Of a stretch of DNA of 64,000 bases, positions 17,277 through 25,892 are shown piece after piece. The position numbers and the translations under genes are program-made. The DNA lies in contig JAGYJA010000003.1 of the NCBI GenBank assembly GCA_018402385.1, positions 62,001-126,000 on the forward strand. Reading direction: 5' to 3'. The stretch comes from Flavobacteriaceae bacterium (GTDB taxonomy: Bacteria; Bacteroidota; Bacteroidia; Flavobacteriales; Flavobacteriaceae). Below the pieces are notes generated by a model. It made no database searches and was not told the DNA's origin. It saw nothing but the letters and a program-made list of their open reading frames with translations. Each line of letters begins with the position of its first letter. Positions within the stretch are counted from its first letter, which is position 1.

Positions 17277-18170
17277 ATGAAGCCTTTAAAAGTTGGAATT
17301 TTTGGACAGTTTTATCATGAAGATTCTAGCGTCTCTATAGAGTTGTTATTTGATGTATTAAGAAAAGGGGAAGTCTCCATTTACATTGAAGAAAATTTTT
17401 ACAATCTTATTGTTGAGAATCAAAATATCGAATCATCAAAATTTCAATTTTCCACTTTCAAAGAACTAGATTCAAGTTTTGATTTATTTTTCAGTATTGG
17501 TGGTGATGGTACAATCTTAAAATCCATCACTTATATAAAAGACTTAAACATCCCTCTTGCCGGAATCAATACCGGGCGACTTGGGTTTTTAGCCAGCATT
17601 CAAAAAGAAGAAATCAGCTCCAGTGTTCAAAAAATACTTGAAGGAAATTACAACATTTCAGAACGCAGTTTATTAAGCATTGATGTATCTCCCAAAAACC
17701 AAGATATTCACACTCTCAATTTTGCATTGAATGAAATAAGTGTTATTAGAAAAAACACCACCTCTATGATAAAAGTGGATACGTATCTTAACAATGAGTT
17801 CCTCACCTCCTATTGGTCTGACGGCTTGATCATATCAACTCCAACTGGATCAACAGGATATTCTTTAAGCTGTGGTGGTCCCATTCTTGAACCGAGTTCC
17901 TCCAGTTTAATTTTAACTCCCATCGCTCCTCACAATCTAAACGCAAGGCCCATCGTAGTTCCGGATTCTACTGAAATAAAATTAAAAGTTTCGGGAAGGG
18001 AAGACAATTACTTGGTCTCACTAGACTCAAGAATTGCCAGTTTTGATAATGAGTCTGTCATTATTATTAAAAAATCCCCTTTTACTATAAAAATGATTCA
18101 ACTTCAAGAAGAAAGTTTTATAAAAACACTTCGAAAAAAGTTATTATGGGGAGAAGACAAGCGCAATTAG
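17277..18170 (+). CDS. nadK: NAD kinase
   Basis: 297 residues. Phosphorylates NAD to NADP with ATP. The diagnostic GGDGT motif is at 75-79 and NTGRLGFLA at 98-106; the NAD-binding and catalytic segment SDGLIISTPTGSTGYSLSCGG follows. The C-terminal beta-sandwich ends with a Lys-rich tail. It sits in the flavobacterial order CBS-nadK-DUF6089-uppS-bamA, but a consensus promoter and a palindrome separate it from DUF6089. Confidence 0.97.
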   Translation: MKPLKVGIFGQFYHEDSSVSIELLFDVLRKGEVSIYIEENFYNLIVENQNIESSKFQFSTFKELDSSFDLFFSIGGDGTILKSITYIKDLNIPLAGINTGRLGFLASIQKEEISSSVQKILEGNYNISERSLLSIDVSPKNQDIHTLNFALNEISVIRKNTTSMIKVDTYLNNEFLTSYWSDGLIISTPTGSTGYSLSCGGPILEPSSSSLILTPIAPHNLNARPIVVPDSTEIKLKVSGREDNYLVSLDSRIASFDNESVIIIKKSPFTIKMIQLQEESFIKTLRKKLLWGEDKRN

Positions 18171-18212
18171 ACAATAATTTACCACAAAGGTTGTTAATCA
18201 AATGAGACTATT

Positions 18213-18230
18213 CTGCAATAGCTATTGCAG
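18213..18230. promoter_or_regulatory. Perfect 18-bp palindrome overlapping the -33 box (candidate operator)
   Basis: CTGCAATAGCTATTGCAG is its own reverse complement. It covers the TTG at 18225-18227 of the DUF6089 promoter. No T-tract follows, so it is a poor terminator for nadK. A dimeric repressor or activator site is the natural reading; the protein is unknown. Confidence 0.5.
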
Positions 18231-18253
18231 CCCAAACTTAATTGTTATATTTG
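18225..18253 (+). promoter_or_regulatory. Promoter of the DUF6089-uppS-bamA-ompH run
   Basis: TTG at 18225-18227, an 18-nt spacer and TATATTTG at 18246-18253. Transcription should begin near 18260, which supports the DUF6089 start at 18271 over the longer reading from 18202. Confidence 0.65.
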
Positions 18254-18270
18254 CAAACTTTTTAGGTTTT

Positions 18271-18963
18271 ATGAAGTATTTGATCACCGCTTTACTAGCA
18301 GTAACATCCATTCAAATCGCACAATCCCAGACCTATGAAATAGGTGGGTTACTTGGTGGCGCAAATTATATTGGTGATATTGGACCGACAAATTATATTA
18401 GTCCCAATGATATTGCAATTGGGGGCTTATTTAGGTGGAACAGAACCCCACGGCATTCATTTCGGTTTTCTGCTATGTATGCCCGCTTCAATTCAGATGA
18501 TGCTGACTCAAAAGAAACTCGCAGACAACAACGAGACTTGTCTTTTAAAAACAGAGCCCTAGAGGCCTCTTTGGGTATCGAATTTACCTTTTGGGAATTC
18601 AACACCCACGCAATGAAACCACAAAATGCACCATATTTATACACAGGGATTACTTATTTTAATTATGAAAGCTTATTTTTGGGCCAGAATAACCAGATTC
18701 AAAAATATGGAAATGACTGGGCTTTTGCAATCCCAATGGTTGTGGGTTACAAAATGACAATTGGAAGACATATGGTTTTTGGTGCTGAAATAGGAGCCAG
18801 ATATACATTTACTGACAACCTCGACGGCAGCGACCCCACCGGTGAAAAAGCAAGCGACCCAAATTTAAAATTTGGAAACCTAAACGGTAATGATTGGTAT
18901 GTTTTCACAGGAATCAATTTAACAGTTATGTTTGGAAGAAAACCCTGTTTTTGCACCTTTTAG
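18271..18963 (+). CDS. DUF6089 family outer-membrane beta-barrel protein
   Basis: 230 residues from ATG 18271. A signal peptide is evident (MKYLITALLAVTSIQIAQS, then QTYEIGGLLGG). The mature part has alternating polar/aromatic strands of a small outer-membrane barrel (HSFRFSAMYARFN, GLFRWNRTPR, HMVFGAEIGARYTF), ending with aromatic-rich strands. Function unknown; conserved position directly ahead of uppS and bamA suggests a role in envelope biogenesis or monitoring. Its stop is 4 nt before the uppS ATG. Confidence 0.82.
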   Translation: MKYLITALLAVTSIQIAQSQTYEIGGLLGGANYIGDIGPTNYISPNDIAIGGLFRWNRTPRHSFRFSAMYARFNSDDADSKETRRQQRDLSFKNRALEASLGIEFTFWEFNTHAMKPQNAPYLYTGITYFNYESLFLGQNNQIQKYGNDWAFAIPMVVGYKMTIGRHMVFGAEIGARYTFTDNLDGSDPTGEKASDPNLKFGNLNGNDWYVFTGINLTVMFGRKPCFCTF

Positions 18964-18967
18964 TCAT

Positions 18968-19708
18968 ATGAGTTTAAAAGATCAAATAATACCCTCCAGA
19001 TTACCAAATCACATTGCAGTGATTATGGATGGGAATGGTCGATGGGCAAAATTAAAAGGGCTCTTTCGCACAGCCGGTCATGAAAAAGGCGCCAATGCAG
19101 TGAAAGAAGTGGTTGAGGGCTGTGGTGATTTGGGGATAAAATTTGTCACATTGTATGCTTTTTCAACAGAAAACTGGAACAGACCTAAGATGGAAGTAAA
19201 AACCTTAATGAATCTCCTGGTTTCATCCCTTAAAAAAGAAATTGACACCCTGCAAAAAAACAAAATTAGGCTTCATGCCATTGGAAATATTGAATCACTG
19301 CCTTCAAAAGTTTTTAAAGAGCTTCAAGAGGTCATGGAAAAAACAAAAGAAAACAACAAAATGGTACTCACACTAGCCTTGAGCTATGGTTCCAGAGAGG
19401 AAATAACAAAAATAATCAAGGAAATAAGTACTAAAGTTAAAAATAATATAATTTCTATTGAAAATATTGACGAAACGGTTATTAATGAGCATCTTTACAC
19501 GCGAAAATTACCCGATGTGGATTTGCTTATAAGAACCAGTGGAGAACAACGCATTAGTAATTTTTTATTGTGGCAAATTGCCTATGCAGAGCTTTATTTC
19601 ACTGATGTTCTTTGGCCCGATTTTAATAAAGAACATCTTTTTGAAGCAATCATAAATTATCAAAACAGAGAAAGAAGATTTGGAAAAACAAGTGATCAAC
19701 TTAACTAA
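18968..19708 (+). CDS. uppS: Isoprenyl transferase (undecaprenyl diphosphate synthase)
   Basis: 246 residues from ATG 18968; an upstream start inside DUF6089 is less likely. A cis-prenyltransferase that makes the C55 carrier lipid for peptidoglycan and surface polysaccharides. HIAVIMDGNGRWAK at 15-28 holds catalytic Asp21; FSTENWNRP and the C-terminal LIRTSGEQRISNFLLWQ and ELYFTDVLWPDF are the usual substrate-binding segments. The 3' end overlaps the start region of bamA by up to 29 nt, implying translational coupling. Confidence 0.97.
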   Translation: MSLKDQIIPSRLPNHIAVIMDGNGRWAKLKGLFRTAGHEKGANAVKEVVEGCGDLGIKFVTLYAFSTENWNRPKMEVKTLMNLLVSSLKKEIDTLQKNKIRLHAIGNIESLPSKVFKELQEVMEKTKENNKMVLTLALSYGSREEITKIIKEISTKVKNNIISIENIDETVINEHLYTRKLPDVDLLIRTSGEQRISNFLLWQIAYAELYFTDVLWPDFNKEHLFEAIINYQNRERRFGKTSDQLN

Positions 19709-22259
19709 TTTAGTCTTAAAAAACCTAAGATTAAAATTACATACTACTATATTATGTCTGGTTTTATTGCCAATTTTGGCCTTATCTCAACAAAACCAAT
19801 TAGATACCGGAAAAAAATACACCATTGGTGAAATAACTGTTACAGGGTCTCAAAGCTTCAATGAGCTTACTGTGATCGCTTTTTCTGGTCTTAAAAAGGG
19901 TGAAGAAATTTTTATTCCAGGTGAGCGCATTAGCAATGTAATTAAAAAGCTTTGGGATGAAAATCTCTTTAGTGATGTTAATATCTATGTTACAAGTATT
20001 GAAGGAAATACTGCAAACCTAGAAATAAATATAACAGAACTCCCCACTTTAAATGAAGCTACCATCACAGGCATCAGAAAAGGTAGAGTTAAAGAATTAC
20101 AAAAAGAATTAAATCTTACTTCCGGAACTAAAATAACAAAAAACCTCCTAACCACAACAAAAAACTATATAACCAACAAATATAAAAAAGATGGTTTTTA
20201 CTTCGCCAATGTCCTTCTAAAGTCATCACCAGAAATAGACTCAACCGGAACTGAAGTAGGTCAAAATTTAAGCATTAATATTGATAAGGGCAATAAAGTA
20301 AAAATTTCCAAAATCCATATTGAAGGCAATGATGCGTTAAGTGATAAAAAGTTGCGACGTTCAATGAAAAAAACCAAACAGATAAATCCTTTGCGACTTT
20401 TCAAACGCTCAAAATATGCTAAAGAAGCTTTTCTTGAGGACCAAGTATCCCTAATTAACAAATACAAAGAAAACGGTTATCGCGATGCTCGTATTACATC
20501 AGATTCACTCGCAGTAGTTAATGATAAAAGATTGGAATTATTCCTCAATATTGAGGAAGGAAAACAACATTACTTTGGAGATATTCGGTTTATTGGTAAC
20601 AGTGTTTATACAGATCAGGAACTCAGAAACTTCCTCGGCATTAAAAAAGGTGATGTCTATAACGGAATCTTACTTGATAAAAGAATTGCAGACGATTCAG
20701 ACCCTGATGCAGATGATTTAACAAATGCTTATCAAAACAACGGGTATTTATTCTCTCGCATTAATCCAGTGGAGGTAAATATCCAAAATGACACCATTGA
20801 CTTTGAAATAAGAATATTTGAAGGCAGAGAAGCTTACTTTAATAATGTAACGGTTGTTGGAAACAACAAGACTAATGATCACGTTATTTACAGAGAACTA
20901 CGAGTAAGGCCCGGTCAAAAATACAGCAAAAGAGATGTAATTAGAACCATTAGAGAACTCGGTCAAATGGGATTTTTCGACCCAGAAAGTATCGCTCCAA
21001 ATTTCATAAATCCAGACCCCAATACCGGAACGCTCGATATGGAGTTTAGTGTTGAAGAAAGTGGTGCCAGTCAAATCGAATTGCAAGGAGGTTTTGGAGG
21101 TGGAGGCTTTGTGGGTACACTTGGACTCTCCTTTAATAACTTCTCATTAAGAAATATTTTTAACGGCGAGGCATACAAACCTTTACCCATGGGAGATGGT
21201 CAAAAATTATCTCTAAGAGCACAGGCAAGTAGTTTTTATCAAACGTATAGCCTTTCACTCGTAGAACCTTGGCTTGGAGGTAAAAAGCCTGTTCAATTTA
21301 GTTTTTCATTCTCTCATACCATTCAGTTTCTATATGACTTTCAGGCAAGGGAAGCAGATCGTAACAGACGCTTCTTGATTACAGGAGGTTCTGTGGGCTT
21401 AGCCAAAAGGCTACAATGGCCAGATGATCACTTTGTATTATCTCATGCTTTGAGTTTTCAACATTACAATTTAAAAAATTACAATACCGGACTATTTACC
21501 TTTGGTGATGGTTTTTCAAACAACTTGGCCTACACCATTGGTTTAACAAGAGACAACACCTTTAATAACCCCATTTTCCCTGTTGGCGGTTCCAATTTTA
21601 GCGTCACAGCAAAAGTAACCCCTCCCTACTCACTTTTCAACGGAGTTAAATACAGTCGCTTAAGCAGTGACCCCGAATTTCAAAATCCGGACGGAACACC
21701 CAATCAAAGTTTAATAGATCAAAAACGATTTAACTGGCTTGAATACTATAAAATTAAATTTAAAGGAACCTGGTACACAACCATTGTTGATAAATTGGTT
21801 TTAAGGCCACAAGCCGAATTTGGGTTTTTAGGAGCTTATAATTTAGACCGTGGAGTTCCTCCATTTGAGCGATTCTTTATGGGTGGTGATGGTCTTGGAG
21901 CTTTTAGTCTAGATGGAAGAGAAATTATTTCCATGAGGGGATATCCAAACCAATCCTTATCTTCGCAAGATGGAAATACTATTTTTAATAAGTTTTCGTT
22001 AGAATTGAGATACCCCATTACATTAAAACAAATGGCATCAATATATGCGCTGACATTTGTGGAAGGGGGTGCCACTTATGACAGCTTTAAAAATTACAAT
22101 CCGTTTCAAATTAATCGTTCTGCCGGCCTAGGAATTCGTATATTTATGCCCGCATTTGGACTACTAGGAATTGATTTTGGTTATGGATTTGACCCCATAC
22201 CGGGAACTTTTCAACCAAATGGGTGGGAAACACATTTTATTATTGGGCAGCAATTTTAA
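19680..22259 (+). CDS. bamA: Outer-membrane protein assembly factor BamA
   Basis: 859 residues from TTG 19680; GTG 19692 is an alternative, and no ATG precedes the signal peptide (LHTTILCLVLLPILALSQQ). BamA folds and inserts beta-barrel proteins into the outer membrane. About 400 residues of POTRA repeats come first (e.g. ITVTGSQSFNELTVIAFSG, IHIEGNDALSDKKLRR, VVGNNKTNDHVIYREL), then a 16-strand barrel of the Omp85 type, with FFMGGDGLGAFSLDGREIISMRGY matching the conserved lid-loop region and a terminal aromatic strand HFIIGQQF. It overlaps uppS and is followed by two OmpH/Skp-type chaperones, its functional partners. Confidence 0.95.
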   Translation: MEKQVINLTNLVLKNLRLKLHTTILCLVLLPILALSQQNQLDTGKKYTIGEITVTGSQSFNELTVIAFSGLKKGEEIFIPGERISNVIKKLWDENLFSDVNIYVTSIEGNTANLEINITELPTLNEATITGIRKGRVKELQKELNLTSGTKITKNLLTTTKNYITNKYKKDGFYFANVLLKSSPEIDSTGTEVGQNLSINIDKGNKVKISKIHIEGNDALSDKKLRRSMKKTKQINPLRLFKRSKYAKEAFLEDQVSLINKYKENGYRDARITSDSLAVVNDKRLELFLNIEEGKQHYFGDIRFIGNSVYTDQELRNFLGIKKGDVYNGILLDKRIADDSDPDADDLTNAYQNNGYLFSRINPVEVNIQNDTIDFEIRIFEGREAYFNNVTVVGNNKTNDHVIYRELRVRPGQKYSKRDVIRTIRELGQMGFFDPESIAPNFINPDPNTGTLDMEFSVEESGASQIELQGGFGGGGFVGTLGLSFNNFSLRNIFNGEAYKPLPMGDGQKLSLRAQASSFYQTYSLSLVEPWLGGKKPVQFSFSFSHTIQFLYDFQAREADRNRRFLITGGSVGLAKRLQWPDDHFVLSHALSFQHYNLKNYNTGLFTFGDGFSNNLAYTIGLTRDNTFNNPIFPVGGSNFSVTAKVTPPYSLFNGVKYSRLSSDPEFQNPDGTPNQSLIDQKRFNWLEYYKIKFKGTWYTTIVDKLVLRPQAEFGFLGAYNLDRGVPPFERFFMGGDGLGAFSLDGREIISMRGYPNQSLSSQDGNTIFNKFSLELRYPITLKQMASIYALTFVEGGATYDSFKNYNPFQINRSAGLGIRIFMPAFGLLGIDFGYGFDPIPGTFQPNGWETHFIIGQQF

Positions 22260-22294
22260 ATTTGGCACGATATTTTCTTAAAACAACCAAGATT

Positions 22295-23320
22295 ATGAAG
22301 AACAAGCTATTTTTATTCAGTCTTTTTATTCTTTTGACTTCAATAACTTTTGAGGCATACTCTCAAAGAGGTGTGACAATTGGCTATATTGATATGGAAT
22401 ACATTCTTGAAAACGTTCCAGAATACCAAGAAGCTTTGACTCAACTTGACGGAAGAGTTCAACGCTGGAGAAAAGACATTGAAGATCAACAAAAGGAGAT
22501 TGACAATCTAAAACTCAATCTTAGTAATGAGAGTGTATTACTAACAAAAGAACTTGTTGAAGAACGCGAGGAAGACATTAAAATTAAAGAAGATCAACTT
22601 TTTGAATATCAGCAAAACCGCTTTGGTCCCAATGGAGATTTGATGATACAAAAACGTCAACTCGTTCAACCCATCCAAGATCAAGTTTTCACAGCTGTTC
22701 AAGAAATTGCAGGGAATAGACAATATGACTTTATTTTTGATAAATCTGCCGATGTTGTTATGCTCTATGCGGCTGAACGCAACGATATCAGTGACCAAGT
22801 CATTAGAATTATAAACCGGGCTGCAAGAAGAACCCAAGCAGAAAGCAGACAAGACAAAAGAGATATTGAAGCTAGAGACGCAGTTTCAGATGAACAAGAC
22901 AAAAGTCTCAATGAAAGAGAGCAAGCCTTGGAAGACAGAAAGGCAGAAAGAGAAGCACTTCTAGAAGAAAGAAAAAGAATTAGAGACTCAGTAAGGGCAG
23001 CTAAGCAAGCAGAATTTGATGCAAGACGTCAATCTGCTCAAAATCGAAATAATGAGGGTGATGGAGATTCAACATCTGAATCAGAAAGTGATGGAAAGAA
23101 TGTTTCAAATTCAAATGATCCCACCCGAGAAGAAATACAAGCCGAAAGGAGAAGAGTTCAAGATTCAATTAGAACAGCAAGAATTCAAGAGCAAGAAGAA
23201 AGAAGAAATAAACTCATTGAAGAAAGAAAACAAAGACAAGATTCAATCAGAAATGCTAGAAACAACAATCAACCCCCTCAAGTATCTGAAGAAGATGAAG
23301 ATGGAGGAGGCACTTATTAA
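22295..23320 (+). CDS. OmpH/Skp-family periplasmic chaperone with long charged C-terminal extension
   Basis: 341 residues from ATG 22295 (the upstream reading overlaps bamA and lacks a signal peptide). Signal peptide MKNKLFLFSLFILLTSITFEA, then the OmpH core: GVTIGYIDMEYILENVPEYQEA and a coiled-coil of about 110 residues, closing with FIFDKSADVVMLYA. After about residue 180 a further 160 residues are extremely rich in Arg, Glu, Asp and Gln, with repeated (I)RDS(V/I)R-type words and an acidic end. Skp is about 160 residues, so this tail is an addition. It probably chaperones outer-membrane proteins together with BamA. Confidence 0.88.
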   Translation: MKNKLFLFSLFILLTSITFEAYSQRGVTIGYIDMEYILENVPEYQEALTQLDGRVQRWRKDIEDQQKEIDNLKLNLSNESVLLTKELVEEREEDIKIKEDQLFEYQQNRFGPNGDLMIQKRQLVQPIQDQVFTAVQEIAGNRQYDFIFDKSADVVMLYAAERNDISDQVIRIINRAARRTQAESRQDKRDIEARDAVSDEQDKSLNEREQALEDRKAEREALLEERKRIRDSVRAAKQAEFDARRQSAQNRNNEGDGDSTSESESDGKNVSNSNDPTREEIQAERRRVQDSIRTARIQEQEERRNKLIEERKQRQDSIRNARNNNQPPQVSEEDEDGGGTY

Positions 23321-23366
23321 GACAATAATCACTAAAAACAATTTCTAAACACTTAATTACACCACA

Positions 23367-23873
23367 ATGAAAAAAATGAAATCTTTATTAGTAGCAATAG
23401 CAATCATTCTTGGAGCTACTAGTTTTGTAAATGCACAGAAAACGGCTCATATTGATACGCAAGCATTAATAGAAGCCATGCCCGAGACAAAATCAGCCCA
23501 AAATGAATTAGAGCGCGTAAGAAAAACTTATGAAGCTGAGATTAGTTCAATGCTAAGAGAACTACAATCTAAATACACCTTGTATGAATCTGAAGCCAAT
23601 ACAAAAACTGAAGATGAAAACAGAAAACGTGCTGAGGAATTACAATCTGCAGAACGAAAAATAGGTGAATACAGACAAAATGCAAGTACCGATTTGCAAA
23701 AAAAAGAAGGAGACTTATTCTCCCCTCTTTTTGATAAAGCTAAAAAAGCCATTGAGAAAGTTGCTAAAGAGAAAGGAATTCAATATGTCTTGGATGCCAC
23801 TCCCGGAAGCGGTTTAATTGTTGCTGATGGTGAAGATTTATTAGTAGCTGTAAAAAGAGAATTAGGCATCTAA
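23367..23873 (+). CDS. OmpH/Skp-family periplasmic chaperone
   Basis: 168 residues, normal Skp size. Signal peptide MKKMKSLLVAIAIILGATSF with cleavage after NA (VNA/QKTAHIDTQ). The N-terminal strand TAHIDTQALIEAMPETKSA and C-terminal IQYVLDATPGSGLIVADGEDL bracket two long helical arms (coiled-coil). It is a paralog of the preceding gene, 46 bp behind it, and the last gene of the bamA run, as the terminator at 23901 shows. Confidence 0.93.
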   Translation: MKKMKSLLVAIAIILGATSFVNAQKTAHIDTQALIEAMPETKSAQNELERVRKTYEAEISSMLRELQSKYTLYESEANTKTEDENRKRAEELQSAERKIGEYRQNASTDLQKKEGDLFSPLFDKAKKAIEKVAKEKGIQYVLDATPGSGLIVADGEDLLVAVKRELGI

Positions 23874-23900
23874 GAATAAATAATTTTTAAATAATTCTAA

Positions 23901-23930
23901 AAACTGCTCGTTTATTGACGAGCAGTTTTT
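23901..23930 (+). terminator. Intrinsic terminator after the OmpH pair
   Basis: AAACTGCTCGT (23901-23911) / ACGAGCAGTTT (23918-23928), a perfect 11-bp stem with a 6-nt loop and trailing T-run. It separates the bamA run from murI, which starts only 12 nt after the T-run. Confidence 0.88.
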
Positions 23931-23941
23931 ATTTTTATACA

Positions 23942-24730
23942 ATGAACAATCAACCCATAGGTATTTTTGACTCAGGAGTGGGTGGCACTTCTATCTGGAA
24001 AGAAATACACTCCCTTCTTCCCAACGAAGACACTATCTATCTTGCTGACAGTAAAAACGCTCCTTACGGGCACAAATCTCAAAAGGAAATCCAATCCTTA
24101 AGTATAAAAAATACTGAAAAGCTTATCGCTTTAGGTTCAAAAATCATTGTTGTTGCTTGCAATACCGCCACGACTAATGCCATAGATTTTTTACGTAAAA
24201 ATTATGATCTCCCTTTCATTGGAATTGAACCTGCAATTAAGCCTGCTGCACTCAAAACAAAAACAAAGCAAATTGGTATTCTTGCTACAAAAGGCACATT
24301 ACAAAGCTCATTATTCACAAAGACATCAGAGCTATATGCAAATCAGATAAATGTAATAGAAGTAATTGGCGAAGGATTAGTCCCTATCGTGGAGAACAAT
24401 CTAATTAACAACCCGGAGACCTTGATGCTTTTGCAAAAATTTCTGGATCCTATGATTAAAGCAAATATTGATTATTTGGTGCTTGGATGTAGCCACTATC
24501 CTTATTTAATTCCTCAAATAAAAAAATTACTTCCTGAAAATGTAGAGATTATAGATTCTGGAAGAGCTGTTGCACGACAAACTAAAGCCGTGTTGGAAAA
24601 CAACAATTTACTGAACAATAAAAACCAAAAACCTAATTGTCAGTTTTTTACAAATTTAAATAGCTCTACATTAAATAGCCTATTGAAACCATATGAAAGT
24701 GAAATCTCAATCTCATATTTAACCTTTTAA
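23942..24730 (+). CDS. murI: Glutamate racemase
   Basis: 262 residues from ATG 23942 (a start nine codons earlier would lie inside the terminator). Makes D-glutamate for peptidoglycan by a cofactor-independent two-base mechanism. The motifs are complete: GIFDSGVGG with Asp10, VACNTAT with catalytic Cys73, and VLGCSHYPYL with catalytic Cys183. The start lies close behind a terminator, so its own promoter must overlap that element or transcription depends on read-through. Confidence 0.97.
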   Translation: MNNQPIGIFDSGVGGTSIWKEIHSLLPNEDTIYLADSKNAPYGHKSQKEIQSLSIKNTEKLIALGSKIIVVACNTATTNAIDFLRKNYDLPFIGIEPAIKPAALKTKTKQIGILATKGTLQSSLFTKTSELYANQINVIEVIGEGLVPIVENNLINNPETLMLLQKFLDPMIKANIDYLVLGCSHYPYLIPQIKKLLPENVEIIDSGRAVARQTKAVLENNNLLNNKNQKPNCQFFTNLNSSTLNSLLKPYESEISISYLTF

Positions 24731-24875
24731 TTATGATTTTGGGGTTAAATTTAGAACCAAAAAAACGAAACAATTTTTACAAAACTAATATTGAGCTGCA
24801 ATATCTATAGATGTTAAATAGTAAATTATTATCAAATGCTTTTTACAATCCCCTTAATAACTATTTAAATCTAAA

Positions 24876-25880
24876 TTAATTTATTGCGGGACAATTACAA
24901 TCATAGGAATTTCCACGATCCATAAAATTAAAGCCTAAAGTGATTTGGTGGAAACCTCCATTTGTAAAACGCACTTCCCCTATTTGTTTTGAATAGGTAT
25001 ATGCAAACATAAATTTGTCATAATTAATCCCAATCACAGGTGAGATAAACTGTAATTTTTGTGAAGACGCACTAGCTCCAGACTGAAACTCTGCACCATC
25101 GAAGCTTCTGCGATAAGAAATACCGCCCCACAATCGTCCGAAATCCATTTTGCGGTATGCTTTAAAGTTTACATCAATAGCAGATTCATTAGTTCTCTCA
25201 AAAAACTGAAGTAAAAATGAAGGCTCATAAGTCCATTCTGAATAAAATTTACCTCCAAAGGTATAAGAGCCTGCTAATAAAAATCGCCGTTGATTATTGG
25301 ATTCAAACTCTTCACTAAACAAATTTCTGTTTTGAAAAATTAAATTTTTAACTGTAAAATGCATCGAAACATCCATAAAATTATAGGACGCACCCACATC
25401 TATATTGAAATATGAACTACTTTGAAGAATTCCAGCAATCACAGGGTCAAAATCACTTAAATCAAAGTTAGTTTCATCCAAACGGGATTGAACAATTCCT
25501 GCAGTCAAACCAAAGGAAAGCTGATTTAAATCAACATCACTTCTTGAAAAATTCAAGTGATGAGCATATGTTAAATAACCACCCACTTGAGAGTGAAAAC
25601 CATTTTTATCGTTGAAAACAATCGCACCAACTCCAGATTGTTCTCCCAGACGTACATTCCCTGCTAAAGTTTGTAAATTTGGTGCATTATCCTGGTCAAA
25701 CCACTGTTGTCTTGCTGTAAGTCTAAGTTGACCTGAATTAGCAGCTCCAGCCATTGATGGGTGCAATAAGTATAAATTATCTGCAAAATAATCAGAATAA
25801 ATAGGCACTCCGTCTTGAGCATTAGAAAACTGAAATATTAATGCTAAAAATAAAATGTAGGTGTTTTGTTTTATGTTCAT
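24876..25880 (-). CDS. PorP/SprF family type IX secretion outer-membrane protein
   Basis: 334 residues. Signal peptide MNIKQNTYILFLALIFQFSNA, then QDGVPIYSDYFADNLYLLHPSMAGA, matching the PorP/SprF family start (..Y..N.....NPA.AG). The rest is a barrel with repeated aromatic strands, ending in GFHQITLGFNFMDRGNSYDC. It starts 12 bp downstream of the giant type-B T9SS substrate, and this pairing (large CTD protein followed by its own SprF-like partner) is the known arrangement; it probably helps secrete or anchor that protein. Confidence 0.92.
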   Translation of the reverse strand: MNIKQNTYILFLALIFQFSNAQDGVPIYSDYFADNLYLLHPSMAGAANSGQLRLTARQQWFDQDNAPNLQTLAGNVRLGEQSGVGAIVFNDKNGFHSQVGGYLTYAHHLNFSRSDVDLNQLSFGLTAGIVQSRLDETNFDLSDFDPVIAGILQSSSYFNIDVGASYNFMDVSMHFTVKNLIFQNRNLFSEEFESNNQRRFLLAGSYTFGGKFYSEWTYEPSFLLQFFERTNESAIDVNFKAYRKMDFGRLWGGISYRRSFDGAEFQSGASASSQKLQFISPVIGINYDKFMFAYTYSKQIGEVRFTNGGFHQITLGFNFMDRGNSYDCNCPAIN

Positions 25881-25892
25881 GGGTGATTTTTT

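Noticed and set aside
18213-18230. The palindrome as a nadK terminator
   Set aside because: No T-tract follows on the plus strand and it overlaps a consensus -33 box.
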